Of a DNA stretch of 64,000 bases, positions 1-12,400 are shown piece after piece. Source of the DNA: Hymenolepis diminuta (Eukaryota > Platyhelminthes > Cestoda > Cyclophyllidea > Hymenolepididae); NCBI GenBank assembly GCA_900708905.1, contig CAADRB010000032.1:726155-790154 (forward strand), written 5' to 3'. The position numbers and the translations under genes are program-made. Numbering within the stretch: position 1 is the first letter of the stretch; each line of letters starts with the position of its first letter. Under the pieces are notes generated by a model. That model had not been told where the DNA came from, searched no databases, and was given only the letters and a program-made list of their open reading frames with translations.

Positions 1-3000
1 GACAGACTACCAACAGAATAAAGTTAAGGAAACAAACAGCGTATTGTTAAAACTTTTCATTGTGAAAAGAAACTGGAATGGATTAACAGAAGGTCCGATG
101 AATGATAAGGATAAGGGAATCAAAAATATTTGCTTTCTGGATTTTTTGCGTTTCAAAGTCCAAATTTCTTAATTCGTCATCCGGATAACTGAAAAAATTC
201 TTGTTATGATATTCACTGGTTGTCAACCTGTTGTCGATCGCTCTTTGTACTCGCTTCATTTTTCTTCAATAAGTGGAGAGAGCAGAATGATCTTATATGG
301 TATTTAGCAGTTCACATAATCTTGGCATAGCTCAACTGTGATAAGTAGGTTAAGATAATTATTTATTTGGAAATATGATCAATGTAGAATTATAGACAAA
401 TAATTTAAACATAAGGAATATGGAAGTGTTATACCGTCGAAATATTCGGAGGGAATACTGGTATCAAATTTTTTAAAACTGCGAAAAATTGTGCTGTTCA
501 GAAAACCACAATAACCTCAAACCGCTCAAGTTATTTTCTTTACAGAAGTTGTATTCACTTTTATACTTGCTCTGCAACTCTATTTCATTAAACATTAATA
601 TTGTAATATGTGGTTAAGCCCCGCGTTATAGAGTTTGCTAATACCACTCACACCCCAAAGGGAGGTTTAAATAGACAAGACCAGCCAAGTAGCTGATATT
701 TGTTCGATGCCATACACGATTTGTTTATACCCCTGATATGGAGTTAGTCTCGAGATTGATTAGCCGGAGAAGACTGAGCCACTGATTGGATTTCATTGGT
801 TGATGTGACAGAATGTTATTGGTCGAACAGCCGAACAATCGATGAACTGCGGCTGATTTCGCCATGTCATGACCCACCATGGTTATGACGTTGAAGTAAC
901 GTCTTGAAGACAGAGAATCGAATTTACATTTCCAGTTTACGCCAGAGGATTTTTCGCCTTCCTGTCTGTTTACATTAACACTTATTGGCAGTTTAGTTTT
1001 CAAGTCGTTCAATACAACACAAAAAAAGGCATATTTCAATATTATAAATTGGGTTCGATCATCTAAATCCCAAATAAAATTTACTCTTTTGACCTTCGAA
1101 ACACGCAATTGCAACGTCTATTATGTATTCTAACTTTGGAACATTGGAGTATTAATTTTATACTCCTCAAATTTGAAATTAATTAAATAAATGTTAATAT
1201 GTCACTCTCTATAGCTAAATGATAATTAGTATAATAAAGTGCAAATCTTTAATTTCCCAAGTACAACACTTTTTGTAGATTGAAAAAGACTAAAATTGTA
1301 TAGTTTATGTGATTCAGTTAAGTGATTCTTCAATTCGAAATTTTTCTCTGCTGCCTGATTTTCAGGTCTCCGTAATTAACAGGTATTAAAATTTTGCATT
1401 TTGTCTTCTCAATTTAATTTTAAATTTACATTTTTACTGGCTAGACATCGGCTTTTGTCTAAAATTTTGTTGTTTAAAATTTTTTAGATATATTTTAAAT
1501 TCAACTCTGGCACTTTCTTCGCCGGGAAATAGTCGGAGTGCATAGAAAAACCGAGAAGTCATAAAATTTGTGGATCAGACACTTCAATAGTATCCATTAT
1601 CTCACCAGAGAGATACAAATGACCTACTGTTAAATGGTGGAACAACTGCCCCAAATATTCTCTTAACATTCCTTAGCAAACGGACCGAAATATATTCCCC
1701 TGTGTGTTATTTAGGCAAATGAGTCACTTATCGGGTACCAGAAAGTTTAATATGCTGCTTAAGTAATTAATATCACGACCGCCATTTGTGCCCTAGTTTT
1801 AGCATTTAAACATTTTGTTTATCTGAAACGGCGATTCGGTAGATTATATAATGCGTCTCATTTCTTGAAGTAATTTTCCTATTTATTTAAAATCATGATT
1901 TTATTTTAAAATTCTTAATTTGTTTCTTTAAGTTAAGTAATGAAAATTCCTCCCATGTCTGATCATTTAATTCTAATTAACCGAGTGATGTTACGGAGAA
2001 TTTCGCCAATAAAATATTACTGTAAGCATTGAGTCAAATTTTCGTGGATAACCTTTTCATAATTCATCCAATTATATTTCATAGTTGACTTCAGCGATGG
2101 CTGTAGTCAATGGAAATACCACAAGTATGAATATTAATGGAGAATGCTCACATCTTTGTCACTATCGCAGTTGCTTGATTCAGAAGACTAAGATTGAGAT
2201 TAGTCATATAATTCTAATCAATTAGATAGTTAAACTATTGTTTCAAAGACACGAAATGTTGTCATACTGGTTGAGAAACTTTTGAAGTTCAATTATTAAG
2301 CTTTTAGAAATTTTATTCAGCTGAAGTTTGGCCATATTCGAAGTTATGTATTCCCAATCACGTATGTTTTGGTTTATTCTACATTCAACTTACCATAAGT
2401 GAATTCATTTAAATCGAGTTATTTTTAACTCGATTAGGAATAACTAAATTCTAAAATGTCATGGATCGATTGCAATTATCGAAATTATAAATCCGTAAAA
2501 AAAATCTTGCTTCTACTATCAAACGGTTCAGATCGAATGGGTGACACCATCAAATCTTTTAACCTTGAACAATTAGAGAGTATGAAATAGGTTGCGAAAT
2601 ATAAGATTAAGGCAAATGAACAAAAATCTTAGCTTTTAAAAATCAACATGGGCTCAAATTTTCTTCCAAATACCTTGTAAGCTAGGCTTCAGCCGAACGC
2701 TTTCTAAAATCTCAAGGAACGAAGGTTATAAGGACAAAGAGGTCCTAACTGCAACTAAAGAAAAGTGGAAGTTTTCGTTTCAAAATCGATTTCTCCTAAT
2801 TTGCCTTTCTTTCCCTCTTGGTAAATATTACTTTGAAAGCCAGATATTTCCTATCGAAATTGTAAAATTAATGCGACCTTTATTAAATAAATAAAATTAA
2901 AATACTTGAAGACATAACTTTCTAGAATTTTCTTTGCCTTTTTGGTTTGCATAAGCAGTTGTAGCATTAATGAGATTTCACCAACTTTTTTATCCCAAAT

Positions 3001-3337
3001 TTATATTCAGGATCGACTTTCCTGTTTTGTATTCATGCAGCTAGTAATTCATCACAATTATGCTTTGTTATGGAAACCCACAGAGTGCAGAAAAATGCAA
3101 GCAGAATGGCTGAATGATAAGATTTTACGCCGAAGTGATTAATGATCAATGCCTTAGACAGTTTGATTACATGGACAAATATCCAAGCATCACATTCACG
3201 GCTCATTTTTTCCATTATATCTAGACCGAAAGGGTGAAATGCAATTATTGTAACTTACTTTGGAAGTTATACTTTACAGAAGCATACGCTGCCTTCCAAC
3301 TGATAATTAATAACTCTTAAATGTCTTACTATTTTAG
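1..3337 (+). other. Intron of the LAR-type gene (5' end outside window)
   Basis: AT-rich sequence with no open stretch that resembles an Ig or FN3 exon. The first exon at 3338 starts inside a codon and inside an FN3 domain, so the preceding exon is probably left of the window. A plus-strand open stretch near 2098-2220 follows an AG but has no FN3 signature. Confidence 0.6.
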
Positions 3338-3430
3338 AATTTGGACGCATCTACCAGTTTGAAGTTGCCGCATACAACAACATTGATATTGGCGTCCCAG
3401 CTCATTTAAACATCACGACTCCTGAAAATG
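3338..3430 (+). CDS. lar: LAR exon: C-terminal strands of an FN3 domain
   Basis: Preceded by tattttag and followed by gtacat. It begins with the last two bases of a codon and ends with one base of the next. The peptide reads [14 protein letters not shown], then [16 protein letters not shown]. This is the F-strand Tyr (Y-x-F-x-V-x-A-x-N) and G strand of an FN3 domain, with the short TTPE boundary typical between tandem repeats. The N-terminal half of this domain is on an exon outside the window. Confidence 0.85.
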
Positions 3431-6400
3431 GTACATTAATAACTTTGGAATGACTTTTGTTTCTGGTAGCTTTAAGATGAAATTAGTAGAATTTCTTAAA
3501 ATATCATTAGATATGCCGCGCTATATGATTAGAACTACCAGGGTTGTCCACAGTGCTGATCTGCTAGAATAGGGAAAGCTCCATCCCCGAGTTATTAACC
3601 AACCTACCCAAAGTTAGAGTTCTTAACAGGGACGAAATTATTCTGTTGGATCACTGCATAAATGAGGCTGGGATTTGGGAGTTCAATCACCGCAGAATAT
3701 ATGCATATAGCTAACTTAGATTAGGGCCAGCCATTGGATTTAATGCACTGGATAGAGCAAAGCGAAGAAGAGATACTTTTTTGATTAGAGAGGTCGCTGT
3801 TGAATTGGTAAGTGGGATTACCGATGACTAAAGCTGAAGATAAAACTTTCTCACTCTAAAACATGTAACAAAATGGGGAAAAGGAATCGTAAAGGAGAGT
3901 GTTAGTGGATAAATTCAAGTTTCAAATTTGACCAAATCCAATTAATTTGCTATTTCCTAACCCATTAACGTCAGTAAGTGGCACGAATTTGATATTTTTA
4001 ATTTATACTTCCATCGAGGATGAAATAGAATCTCCTATAACTGATATAGTAAAGAAAATTAAAAAAATCCCTTTTCAAATCTGAAAATTCTGATTTGCAT
4101 ATTAAATACTCTTTGAAGGTAACTATGTAATGTAATCTGTGTTCTAGGCACGTTTTTGCCAGATAACTGCTTGCTCTTACGCAACCCCTTAGATAAATAA
4201 AAATCGCGGGCTATTAAAGATACAAAAACAAAAGAGCTTTGATTGCGTCTGTAATTATAAACTGTTAGAGATATTAAAACATATCGCTTTCTCTCTTCTC
4301 CTCCCCCTTCCCTAGTACCTGGAAGTTTTCCCTTGCATCTGAGAGTGAAAGGCCTTTCCACAAATTCAGTCGAGGTATCTTGGTCACCACCACCCAAGGA
4401 ATCAAGAAATGGAATTATTATTGGATATCAGGTAAATAAAATTTGATTTTGCTTTATTGATTAAAAAATCCTCTCCCTCCATAACTTATAAATGATACGA
4501 AATTTGAATCAAATGACATAAAGATATCTTGATTTGATTCGGTAAATGATCAAGCAAAAAAAGTTTATCAAAGCCGAAATTTTTATAATGTATTAATATT
4601 CAATTTAAAAATATTCCCACTTAGTTCTCATCATTAATGAATTTTCTTAAAGTTGATTCTTTAAGCTTAGCTTTTAAAAAGTAGTTTATTTTGTTTTATT
4701 TAGTTATGAATAGTATATTGTGACGCTGAAGCTTTTAAGTGAGCAATAAAATTGTCCTTAATTCGCCAGTCTATTCGCTGGAGAACGTTTTCAGCATCTC
4801 ATTTTAGACAGAGAAAGGGTATCAAGGAGCCTCTGATAGGAGAAATTTGAATTCTTGGCTGGCTATTTCCTTAACTTGGTGGGAATGCAATGGCTATCGA
4901 ACAGGCGACTTTCAATCCCCAATTTATATAGAGAACCACTTAGCCACCAGCAAACTAAGGGTGCTAATAAGATTAAAAATACAGAAATTCCAGTTCTTAT
5001 TTGCATTTGTTCCGAAATGACACATGTCTCAAATTATTAGAACTAGATATACTAGTTTTTCGCACATAATTTAACCGATTGTTAGATAAACCTTGAACTA
5101 ATATATGGCCTCGAATATTCTTACAAATGTGATTAGATACATTAATACGAGTATCCAATGTAATATTTTGTACTTTAGGAGCTGAAATTAGCTAGTAGTT
5201 GAATCTCAGAATAATATGGAGAACTAAGGCATTTGTGTCAAACAAGATTTATTATCGGAATTTTTTTCTCAAAAAACCGGTTCATAGACCACCGTCAAAA
5301 GATGTTGAAACTTTTGACAAGCTATCCATTAAAATAATCTCAAGACTTAGTTTTAATCAATATAGTTACAAAATTATTTGTAAATGAGGTACTATATGTT
5401 AGCGCTTCAAAATAAACGGTGTGGTTCCAATATTTTTCATTGGCAATCTGATAACAATTTCAAATGTAATATTTTTACAGTATTGACAAGTTTGCCTTTG
5501 TGATACTCTTATATGTATTGTTTTAGTCCAATGGTTGCAAAACAATGCCTTGTGTTAAGATAGCGTCACCATAGTAGCTACGACAGCCATAAAAATCGCT
5601 CCCTTGTCGTATTCGCCTTTTTTGAATGGGGTACATATATATGTATAATTTTATGGATTGATTTTAAAAGAGCCATTTACGTAATGGCACGGCTTGATAG
5701 AATTGAGCAATTTGATTAACTTATAAGTAGCGTGTCACGTTACTAAGTTTTCAATACGTTACAGTGTCTACTTACCGTTACTAGCTATTAGAACTAGCAC
5801 GTGTATCGAGATTTCATGATCAGTAATTCAGTCTATTGCATTGATCTACCAAAACACATGATTTAGTAAAGATGTGTGCTGTCCCTGGATCTTAGGAGAT
5901 TTATGCATAGTACCCAGTACACCGTAAATGGTATTTTCCAATATTCACTTTGGGTAAAGAGAAGGCATTCTGATCCTTCACTGACGAGAAAGCGGATTCC
6001 GATATTTCCTTTTTGACCAGCATTTATTATTGCTGCTGGTCATGCTGTTTCCATAAGGTAGGCCGACGAGCTCCTACTTCGCCGACATCTTTGGATGAGG
6101 AAGGGTTAGCCAAGTGTAATGTTATTACAATAACTTACAATGAGAGTTCTATTTACATAAGTAAATGCCGAATATTAGCAAACATTTTTTAAAATCTTAC
6201 TTATTATCCCCTATATAATTTTTTACTGCATGTTTTGATTATAGCAAAGCTGATTTTTCCCATACAATATCCAATAAATTTACCTTGATGGCTTTCCGCA
6301 TGATTCTGAATGGTTTCATCTAAGGTATGGATAAAAGTACACTCAGATTGAATAAGCTATATGAACGCCTCCTTTTTGTCATTAACAACTGGTTAACTTT

Positions 6401-9400
6401 TGGTGTTTACCACTCACCACCTATACTGATTGTTATAGGATCCACTGAATACAATAGTGTAATTTGAATCTGTTTAATAGGACTTCTCTTTAGCCTTATC
6501 ATGATCTCAACCAAATGTTAATTACTTCAACCCTGGGATATTTACAATTCTTAAGTCGTAACCCTTTGTGACACTTTCAGGAAGATTTTTCCCATAGGGG
6601 CAAAAGTTTTTAAATCTCCAATCATACATTTTGATTTAAAGATGACCAGCTGTTAATTGCTTTCTTTTTAACACTGAAAGACCAGTTAAACATAATGCTC
6701 AAATTATTCATACTTTATTTGAGCTATAACTGTCAAAACTCAGTGCATGCTAATTATCTGATCTAATTCAAATGGTTTAAGCGCATTTTTGAAAGTGTCT
6801 TTTCTTCTGTTTAAATAGGTACACTACTATATGTTCAGCTCCCCACAAAATACAGCCAACTACCAGAACACTACTCAACCATTTCTCAGAATTGACGGAC
6901 TGCAAGAACGAACTGTGTACGCATTTCGTGTTCGAGCATTCACGAGTTCAGGTCCTGGACCTTGGTCAGCGTTGAGCACAATTCAAATCACCGCTGAGGG
7001 TAAGAGTTTAAAACCATTTATTTAAATAATTAAAATTTTAATGCTTTATATTGTAAGCAATTTGATAGAATACCAAAATATAGTAATTTACCAACTTCAT
7101 TGTGTTTTAATAACAGTGAATAGGGCGAAGAATGAGATCGTTCCAAGGAGCTTTCATGATAAAATAACAATTAAGGTTTCTGCATACCTTTCTGCTTGAC
7201 CTTCCGCGCATATTTCGCCATTTGTTATGAATCCGTTAGTCTCAAAAGTGGAAAATCTGTTTCAAATTTTATTAAAGTAAAACTCTTTCCGCACTGTTGC
7301 AATGCTAGGAGGTTCAGTTGCTGCCACTATGATCAGTAAGCCTCATTGATACCGCTAGGCTATAGTTGACTCAAATCCAAGAGAAACAAGACAATTTTTA
7401 ATCTAATTGAAACTATTTATGATAACAAGTCGTTTTCATAGTATTTATGTTGAAAATTATATCATCGCCAGATTGGAAATAGTTCCTGCCTCAACTGGCT
7501 CTCAAAATTTTAGGAACGGCTTATGGTAGCGTAGTGGTGACTTAGAAATCACTTGTGGCAATTGCTTATCCTAAGACTAGAAGAATTATCATAACTTTGA
7601 CTTAATACAAATATCTGCAAAAACACATTCATAAGTGACCCACTCCTTGAGGTCCAACAAGATGCTGGTAGAACCTAGAAACTCGAGAAGTGCGATAAAA
7701 GGAAAACCTCATCACTATAAAGCAGCTTTTCTCTTCATAGATTTAAAATGTTTTCCCAAATATTAGAATTTTAGGTATCTTGTCCTTTTAAGGCAGTATC
7801 CGTAGTTATGCAGTTGTAATAAAATAATAGGTTAGTATATGGTATGCATATCTCAATGCTATCTGAAAAATGTCCTACGAACTGCAGCAGATTGCAAAAT
7901 TCTCGAACGCAGATCTAATCCATTTATAGTTTTCAATATGCAGGAAATATTTTGATATTGGAAGACTTTGGTTTGTTCACTTGTGTCGCAGATCCATATT
8001 CATTATTTTTCGTCTTCTAAAGCTGCTTATCGACTTTTTCCAGTTGCAAAACCCGCAATTTTCAACTCTCACTTTTGGTTTAGCATCCTTACATCTCTGT
8101 CCTAATTATTACTCCTCTTTTAAGCACCCGCACATTTTTGAACCAACTAACGGGGGACAACTAACGTCTTTGTTGAAGCTTAAAAGTGGAATTCAAGTAC
8201 ACTTTCATTCTTTGATTTGTGATTAAATTATCGGAAAAGAGTGCAATTTTTAATATTTTAATAAATGAAACTTAAGCTACGGCATCTTTTCTTCATCAAA
8301 TGTACATATTAGACTTCAGCAAATGCCTATACCATTTTATGGGTGATTCGAAAACCACAATTGTTTCATTCACTCCCTAAGCTGGAAATAGAAGGAATCC
8401 AATGTGTTAACTAGCGTCTTAGCCCATTCTACATAGTTCTGGGCGTAAGTAATCGACTAAACAGTTGGTGTCTCTTATTCCAAACAGGATAGCGAAACTT
8501 TAACGGGACGGAATACACACCACTTAATCCACAGTCTTGTCTGGTATGCGATTGAATAGGCGAGTGAAATACTTAACTTTATGTTTTAGTTTTTAGTTCA
8601 TTTCGCTGTTCTATTAATCTGTAAATGATGAATCACTATTACTGACTTCCCCGTATTTATCATAGTTCCAGACCCGCCGACTCATATCAAGGCTGAGCGA
8701 ATCAATCAACGTCAGATCAAAGTGACCTGGAACCTTCCTCGACGATCAACCTATCGAATCAATAATGATTATCATCAGAGGCCTATCCCAGTTACCGGTT
8801 TTAGGATCCACTATGCAGCCCATGATACAACTGTTGACCCTTCCAGTGAACGCATGCTTGAAGTCGGTGCCGTTACAATGGCAACTGTAGATGACGTATC
8901 TCCAAATGAGAGTTATATCATAAAGATTCAGTCTAGAGGTACGGACAAAAGGTTCGGTAGCTGGAGTGATCCAGTTATCGTCAGTGCAAGTCGATATGGT
9001 TTTGATCAAAGGGGAGAGGCATATCAACTTAGCCGAGTTGCTGATCTACGGTGTTTTGGTATAAAATCAGCTGATATGACGAATCCGATGAACTCCAGTT
9101 TAAAGATTACCTGGCTACCCCCATCTGATAGGCGCTTGATTAAGGAATACGAGGTATGTTCATCAAATACTATCTTTTGATGATATGATGAAAAATTGCA
9201 TTCAGAGATACTTATGAATGATGAATGGAATGGAACCGAAAAAATTCTGGGGGTAGCTCCGAAGTATCAGAGTGCCTTCAATTAATTTTTGGATTGGGAT
9301 TGTACAATATTTACTTTCATGAATCGTTCCCTCGATTGCAACAATTGTTTGTCCACGATTTTCAGTGCTAATTGACCAGTTTTAAATCCACTTCAATTCA

Positions 9401-12400
9401 TCGTGTCATTGAATAGTTTAGAAGTTTTATCTTTCAAGCTTTTACAGCTATTCATTTATTTAGATGGGCAGGTCTCTCTATTTTTGACTGTTATAAAAAT
9501 ATTCTTTTTTCACGCTTTGAAACTTTTCCAAGTTACATTTCAGAAAAGCATCAATTCTCAGCTTAGCATGAAGATGGAGGAGAAATTGTCACATATATGC
9601 TTAGACGTAACCCGTCAAATCTGTTACCTAATGAATCGTCACTACACTTGATAAAAATAAAATGGGATCAAGTGAATTAACAATTTAGAAATGAAATACC
9701 TGTATCGTTGAATATTCATAGTGAAAGTAAACACAAACTAGTTTCGTCAGATTTGTTATATGAAATATGATTTAAATATGAAATATGAATCTATCCTTCA
9801 TCTTGATATCTGATATCGTTAATAGCTCATAGATTTTTATTTGGCTTGCTGCCTTTTTCATGTGCTTGTACGTATAATTCATATCCCCGACAATCGATTC
9901 ACCCCATTGTGTTGTGAGCTTCACTCTTCCACGGAGCTTAGCCTACTGGTTATCAGACGGCTCCCAACCCTCTGTTCTTCTCCAATAAACTATTTTGTTA
10001 CTGATTTTGTCTTAATTCCGTCTTATGATGACTAATTTCATGCACTTGGAAAGGGCAATAGCTTAGTTAGTTCCCTCTATCTTATATCTAAACCAGAACA
10101 TCTCCTTCTACAGGTCATTAGGTAAAAAAGATATCGAGGTAAGATCTGTAATTGGAATAACCAAATCGTATTTAAAATCAGTCAGTCCATGACGACAGAA
10201 GGTGAACGTGACGTTTGAGAGATTCCAAGATGTGTCTCCTTTAATCAAGACAGGTTAGGTTAATTAACTGTCAAATTATAATAAATAAGAAATAAAAGTC
10301 GCTTTCAAGTGGCCGATGGTCTCACCGCTTTAAATAGATTTTCAAGCATTGATCTGAACGACCACAATTACCGACTGACCGATGCTTTTTCCATATTCTT
10401 ATAATTAGACCTTGAAAATGGTTATTTTCATATTCATTTATATAGTCTGTTAACTTTATCAAGGTTTGCATAAGCATATGCATTTAACCAATGCTATCAG
10501 CTTATCATAAAATCTCATATTTAAACGAAGAATTAACTCACTTTATAATTAATGTTCCGATTGGCAAATTAGAGCTTTCAGATACACGAAAAAAAGCGCC
10601 TGGAGGCACAATTGATTCCTGAAAAAACAAGATATCCTAGGGCTCCTAGCGTGACTGTATCCTTTCCATTTGATAACTGAACTAAACAAAACGCTTGGAG
10701 GAATTTCTTTTTATCTTAATTTACTCCACAAGTACTTTCAACTTGAAGAATTGATGTCTCAAAACGCCCATTCTCTAATAAGATTAAACTCCTCTTTAAG
10801 GGTGTTTAGTTACACAACAGATAATTAAAGTTTGCATTCATGTTTACATATCGTAACTTCATCGACAACCGTTTTCTCAAAATGAAGAAAATAAGTGAAA
10901 AATTCGATAAGGAATTCATATCGTTACAAAATGAGTATGATTATTTCGGTGGTAGTCCTCTTTGTTAGTTTGATTTTATTTCCAAATAAGACTGTCAACT
11001 GCAAGTTTGTAGACTTTTAGGCTTTAATTGGATGTTTTACATGACTGAGACTCGCGTAAAGGCTGCTAAATCACTAATTCACTGCTGAGAAAAAGTCTAG
11101 ACATTGAAACGGCTTTTTATAAACATATTTACGTGGTGGGGTTAACAGTAGTAAACACTGTGTTCTAAATATGAGACAGCAAGAGGAGATATTTTAATTA
11201 GCAGCTGCTTATGTTAACTTGTATTTTCCTATAATTTAGTTAGGGTATTTGGATCGAAGGAGAACTTTCCTTATCCAGCAGTTTAAATGCCGAAATATAT
11301 GAGTTTCTGAGTAGAAATGTTAGCAACAATATGTTTGTGAAGAATATAAAGTGCCTTTAAAATGAATAACATCTATTCAATTAGAGCTGTCTTTTATAAT
11401 TAATCAAAGTGGGTATTAATGAAAAGGAGGGTGAGGAACAAAAGAAAAAATAAATAACCTCGAGCAATCAAATTGTCTAAATCCTGATTTTATCGAATAA
11501 ACTCCCCTAGGTTAAGTGGATGATTTTGTTACAGCAATACATGAAATTTCATAGTCTAAGCTTACAAATGTCGTTTTGAATACATATATAGAGTGTTTAA
11601 AAAATAGGGCCAAACAGGCTGACTCTTAAACGCTGCACCATCTATTATGCTCTTCATTTCAAAAGAAAAGTAGAGCTAAATTAGAGACTTTTGAGTTGCA
11701 AAACGTGTGGTCCTATTTCAGCTGTTTTCCACCGAGTGCGATAAAGGACGGACTAAATGGACACCGCATAAATCAGTATCTACCCTGTATACACGTCATA
11801 AAGCCCAGGATGTGTTGTTTCGCACACAAAAGTTGTGCCAAATAGGATGACGCGTCCGTTAGGAGGAAAGGTACCATAATTATAAGGATGAGTCATTGCC
11901 CATGTGGTTTGACTCTGAAAAACACGTGTAAAATCCTCCAATTCCCCGTTTCCATTAACAAATACCTTTGTTTAACGAAACAGCATGGGATGTGTCAGTG
12001 TGTTAGAAATGAAAAATTGCTTCCAGATTGGGAACATGTTGAATTTAAGCGCGGATATGGTTGGGTTAGCCGCTCATCAAACCATGTCACATGGCGTTTC
12101 CAATTCACTTGAATGAATTTGGTTCTGTATCATTGATTTTATGCAGTTTTAATGATGTAAGCAGTGAGATAGGTAAGGAGATGAGTAATTATCAGCAATG
12201 GTAATATAGGAGCGGTATTTGAAATGTTTAATTAGACTTGGAGGCCAGTATTGAAAGCAGTTGTATGAAAAATTGTATTGAAAGCCGAAAATTTAAACAT
12301 TTATGCTCTATCAAGGCCCCTTATTGCGTAAATAGTTATAATTTAAGATAATGACAAAAGGCTTACATCTGGATTAGAATAAATTCAGACCAGGTGACCT

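Noticed and set aside
725..1114. 129-codon minus-strand open stretch at the left edge
   Set aside because: No domain or motif, no splice or gene context. Chance open frame inside an intron.
2098..2220. Plus-strand open stretch after an AG, a possible upstream LAR exon
   Set aside because: No FN3 or Ig signature (no B-strand Trp, no F-strand Tyr), no good donor, and it cannot supply the missing half of the first FN3.
8746..9027. Minus-strand open frame over the FN3 exon
   Set aside because: Antisense shadow of a conserved coding exon.
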